From: Butyrivibrio sp.
GTDB lineage: Bacteria; Bacillota; Clostridia; Lachnospirales; Lachnospiraceae
Direction of reading: 5' to 3'
Assembly (NCBI GenBank): GCA_022486625.1
Contig: JAKVKH010000001.1
Location: forward strand, 186,001-250,000
Length of the DNA: 64,000 nucleotides
The notes below the pieces were generated by a model. The model did not search any database, was not told the DNA's origin, and worked only from the letters and a program-made list of their open reading frames with translations. This document shows, piece by piece, positions 61,086-64,000 of this stretch (its first letter is position 1; every line of letters starts with the position of its first letter). Made by a program: the position numbers and the translations under genes.

Positions 61086-62108
61086 ATGATGAAGGAAAAA
61101 CTCGATCAGCTCAGAGAAGAAGCCCTGAAGCAGATCAAAGAGACAGACAGTGCAGACAGACTCAACGAGATCAGAGTCGCTTTCCTTGGAAAAAAAGGTG
61201 AACTGACCGGTATCTTAAAGAGCATGAAAGATGTTGCGCCGGAAGACAGACCGAAGGTCGGTCAGATGGTGAACGATACCAGAGCAGAGATTGAAAAAGT
61301 TCTGGAAGAGTCAAAGACGAGAATGGAAAGCGCCATCCGTGAAGCCAAGATGAAAGCAGAAGTGATTGATGTAACACTTCCGGCAAAGAAAAACAAAGTT
61401 GGACACAGACATCCCAATACGATTGCACTGGAAGAAGTGGAGCGTATTTTCGTAGGCATGGGCTATGAAGTTGTGGAAGGCCCTGAAGTTGAAAAAGATT
61501 ATTATAATTTTGAAGCACTGAATATTCCTGCAGATCACCCGGCAAAGGATGAACAGGATACCTTCTATATCAATGCAGATCTCCTGCTCAGAACACAGAC
61601 CTCTTCCACACAGGTGCATGAAATGGAGAAGGGCAGAATCCCGATTAAGATGATTGCTCCCGGAAGAGTATTCAGAGCAGATGAAGTAGATGCAACACAT
61701 TCTCCTTCTTTCCATCAGGTAGAAGGTCTGGTTGTGGATAAAGACATTACGTTTGCAGATCTGAAGGGAACTCTGGCCGAATTTTCAAAGCAGATTTTCG
61801 GACCGGATACGAAAGTAAAATTCAGACCGCATCACTTCCCGTTCACAGAACCCAGCGCAGAGATGGACGTCAGCTGCTTCAAATGCGGAGGCAAGGGCTG
61901 CAGATTCTGTAAGGGTGAAGGCTGGATCGAAATCCTCGGCTGCGGAATGGTACACCCGCATGTACTTGAAATGAGCGGCATTGATCCGAAGGAATACACA
62001 GGCTTTGCATTTGGTGTAGGCCTTGAAAGAATCGCTCTTCTGAAGTATGAAATCGATGACATGCGTTTACTGTACGAGAACGACATCCGTTTTCTCAAAC
62101 AGTTCTGA
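61086..62108 (+). CDS. pheS: Phenylalanyl-tRNA synthetase alpha chain
   Basis: 340 residues from ATG 61086 (AAGGAG 10 bases upstream); an ATG at 61089 is also possible. PheS forms an alpha2beta2 enzyme that charges tRNA-Phe. An N-terminal coiled coil (about 1-85) is followed by the class II core with GHRHPNTIALEEVERIF, FYINADLLLRTQTSSTQVHE, GRVFRADEVDATHSPSFHQV (motif 2) and FGVGLERIALLKYEIDD (motif 3). Controlled by the T-box leader upstream. pheT begins 67 bases later. Confidence 0.97.
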   Translation: MMKEKLDQLREEALKQIKETDSADRLNEIRVAFLGKKGELTGILKSMKDVAPEDRPKVGQMVNDTRAEIEKVLEESKTRMESAIREAKMKAEVIDVTLPAKKNKVGHRHPNTIALEEVERIFVGMGYEVVEGPEVEKDYYNFEALNIPADHPAKDEQDTFYINADLLLRTQTSSTQVHEMEKGRIPIKMIAPGRVFRADEVDATHSPSFHQVEGLVVDKDITFADLKGTLAEFSKQIFGPDTKVKFRPHHFPFTEPSAEMDVSCFKCGGKGCRFCKGEGWIEILGCGMVHPHVLEMSGIDPKEYTGFAFGVGLERIALLKYEIDDMRLLYENDIRFLKQF

Positions 62109-62175
62109 TTCTCACTTCGTGAGGATCTGCGGGCCAGTACAATACCAACAAACTTATTTTGGAGGATAAAAACCA

Positions 62176-64000
62176 ATGAATGCATCCTTATCATGGATAA
62201 AAGCATATGTACCTGATCTTGAAACAACCGATCAGGAATTCTTTGATGCAATGACTCTTTCAGGCACCAAAGGAGAAAGTTATACAAGACTTGACAAAAA
62301 CCTTGAGAAAATCGTCGTAGGACAGCTTAAGAGCATTGAACCTCATCCGGATGCCGACAAGCTCGTCATCTGTCAGGTGGATATCGGCACAGAGATAATT
62401 CAGATTGTGACCGGCGCAAGTAACATGAAAGTCGGCGACAGGGTTCCGGTTGTACTTGACGGCGGACGTGTTGCAGGCGGCCATGACGGCAGTGCCAATC
62501 CGGAAGACGGAATAAAGATCACAGCAGGAAAACTCAGAGGCGTTCTCAGTAATGGCATGATGTGCTCGATTGAAGAACTGGGTTCCAGCAGAGAATTTTA
62601 TCCGGAAGCACCTGAAAACGGACTGTATATTTTCCCTGAAGATACACAGCTCGGAGCGGATGCAGCAGAAGTACTGGGCCTTCGTGATACCGTATTTGAA
62701 TACGAAATTACGTCTAACCGTGTAGACTGCTACAGCATTCTGGGAATTGCAAGAGAAGCGGCAGCAACCTATAATCTTCCGTTTCATATGCCGCAGGTCA
62801 GTGTAGAAGAGACTTCAGAGAAGACCTCTGATTATATCTCTGTGGAAGTAAGGGATACAGATCTCTGCACCAGATACTGCGCAAGAGTCGTTACAGACAT
62901 TCATATTGCACCTTCACCGAAATGGATGCAGAGAAGACTTGCATCCTGCGGAATCCGTCCGATCAATAATCTTGTGGATATTACCAACTATATCATGCTG
63001 GAGTACGGACAGCCGATGCATGCATACAATCTGGACACCGTTGCAGGACATCATATTGTCGTAAAGAGAGCAGCAGATGGTGAGACCTTTACCACACTGG
63101 ACGGCCAGGAGAGAAAACTGGATTCAGAAGTATTGATGATCTGTGATGCTGACAAGGAGATCGGAATTGCAGGAATCATGGGCGGCGAGAATTCCATGAT
63201 TACAGATGATGTGAAAACTGTTCTGTTTGAAGCGGCGACCTTCAATGGACCGAATATCAGAAAGAGTGCCAAGAGAATCGGACTTCGTACGGATGCTTCA
63301 GGCTTTTTTGAAAAAGGTCTTGACCCGGTGAATGCGGAAGATGCGATTAATCGTGCCTGCCAGCTCATTTCAGAGCTTGGCTGCGGCAAGGTGACTTCCG
63401 GCATTGTAGAAGCCGGCGCTCCCGTTGCACCGCAAAAAAAGATTACACTGGAACCTGACCGTATCAATGCGCTTCTGGGAACAGATATCAGCAGAGACGA
63501 AATGGTTGCGATTCTGAAGAGAGAGCAGATTACAGTAGACGGAGATCAGATTATTGTTCCGAGCTTCCGTCAGGATTTAAATCAGATGTGCGATATTGCA
63601 GAAGAAGTTGCCAGATTCTTCGGATATGACAAGATTCCGACCACACTGCCAAAGAGCAGTGCCACAACCGGTAAGCTGACCTTCAAGATGCGCGTGGAAG
63701 CGAAGGCAAGAGAAGTTGCACAGTTCTGTGGATTTTCACAGGCATACACCTATTCTTTTGAGAGCCCGAAGGTATTTGATAAGCTGCTGCTGCCGGAGGA
63801 TGCGAAGGAAAGAAAGTGTATTCGCATTTCCAATCCGCTCGGCGAAGATTTTTCTGTGATGCGTACCATTTCCTTAAACGGAATGCTGACATCACTGTCG
63901 ACAAACTATAACAGAAGAAATAAGGATGTCCGTCTGTACGAGATGGGAAATATATATGTTGCAAAGAAACTTCCGCTGACCGAGCTTCCGGATGAAAGAA
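62176..64000 (+). CDS. pheT: Phenylalanyl-tRNA synthetase beta chain, 5' part
   Basis: 608 codons are visible and the gene runs off the right edge; full PheT is about 800 residues. ATG 62176 has TTGGAGGA upstream. The N-terminus MNASLSWIKAYVPDL leads to the OB-fold tRNA-binding domain (about 40-150, with IEPHPDADKLVICQVDIG and VTGASNMKVGDRVPVVLDG). B3/B4 editing and B5 regions follow, including the ITNYIMLEYGQPMHAYNLD and GIAGIMGGENSM segments. Co-transcribed with pheS. Confidence 0.97.
   Translation, partial: MNASLSWIKAYVPDLETTDQEFFDAMTLSGTKGESYTRLDKNLEKIVVGQLKSIEPHPDADKLVICQVDIGTEIIQIVTGASNMKVGDRVPVVLDGGRVAGGHDGSANPEDGIKITAGKLRGVLSNGMMCSIEELGSSREFYPEAPENGLYIFPEDTQLGADAAEVLGLRDTVFEYEITSNRVDCYSILGIAREAAATYNLPFHMPQVSVEETSEKTSDYISVEVRDTDLCTRYCARVVTDIHIAPSPKWMQRRLASCGIRPINNLVDITNYIMLEYGQPMHAYNLDTVAGHHIVVKRAADGETFTTLDGQERKLDSEVLMICDADKEIGIAGIMGGENSMITDDVKTVLFEAATFNGPNIRKSAKRIGLRTDASGFFEKGLDPVNAEDAINRACQLISELGCGKVTSGIVEAGAPVAPQKKITLEPDRINALLGTDISRDEMVAILKREQITVDGDQIIVPSFRQDLNQMCDIAEEVARFFGYDKIPTTLPKSSATTGKLTFKMRVEAKAREVAQFCGFSQAYTYSFESPKVFDKLLLPEDAKERKCIRISNPLGEDFSVMRTISLNGMLTSLSTNYNRRNKDVRLYEMGNIYVAKKLPLTELPDER

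Overview
The window looks like chromosome of a low-to-mid GC anaerobic Clostridia member, most likely Lachnospiraceae. The grounds are a six-gene Rnf complex, a T-box leader on pheST, a Firmicute-style 6S RNA, DUF4317 and AP2 proteins, strong AGGAGG-type ribosome sites and no respiratory genes. The family assignment is inference. No rRNA, tRNA, CRISPR array, prophage or intact insertion sequence was seen. Many gene starts were moved to the ATG with the best Shine-Dalgarno (SD) sequence; the evidence fields say where.

Layout. 1-11.6 kb is a carbohydrate region: a GH2 fragment, a GH35 beta-galactosidase, a LacI regulator, a discoidin-like protein and a heparinase II/III-type lyase on the minus strand, then GH88 and DUF2264 proteins and a MATE transporter. 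None of the complete enzymes has a signal peptide, so they probably act on imported oligosaccharides. 11.7-13.6 kb encodes a chagasin-like lipoprotein, an ECF sigma factor and a membrane protein that is its likely anti-sigma. 13.6-17.5 kb has a PAP2 phosphatase, a free-standing CheC-type phosphatase, DUF4317 and a leucine-rich repeat lipoprotein. 17.5-23.6 kb has a MarR-controlled heterodimeric ABC exporter with one degenerate ATP site, a cysteine desulfurase and an unknown protein.

23.6-29.3 kb is the most unusual part: nine tightly packed minus-strand genes. They encode a membrane protein with a degenerate GGDEF domain, a sigma factor, a likely anti-sigma, a transglutaminase-like lipoprotein, a GspF/PilC platform protein and four small pilin-like proteins. 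No assembly ATPase, prepilin peptidase or clear major pilin lies nearby. The block separates the cysteine desulfurase from mnmA, its usual functional partner.

29.5-45.2 kb is mainly housekeeping: mnmA, a PHP phosphatase, gap-pgk-tpiA with highly expressed codon use, a YfcE-like phosphoesterase, mutY, shikimate kinase, TetR and RpiR regulators, an HI0933-type flavoprotein, cmk-ispH-rpsA, an orphan CheR and a YprB-like nuclease. 45.5-50.6 kb is rnfCDGEAB, facing an apbE gene whose product should attach FMN to RnfD and RnfG. apbE overlaps a tandem AP2-domain gene. 52.6-57.4 kb holds threonine synthase, citrate synthase and an M24 aminopeptidase.

57.4-57.8 kb holds a probable 6S RNA with its promoter. 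After it come a BrkB-family membrane protein, a GNAT protein whose second half is replaced by unrelated sequence, an unknown membrane protein, and a small protein with a Cys/Asp tail. The window ends with the pheS T-box leader, a structured repeat element inserted between that leader and pheS, pheS, and the start of pheT.
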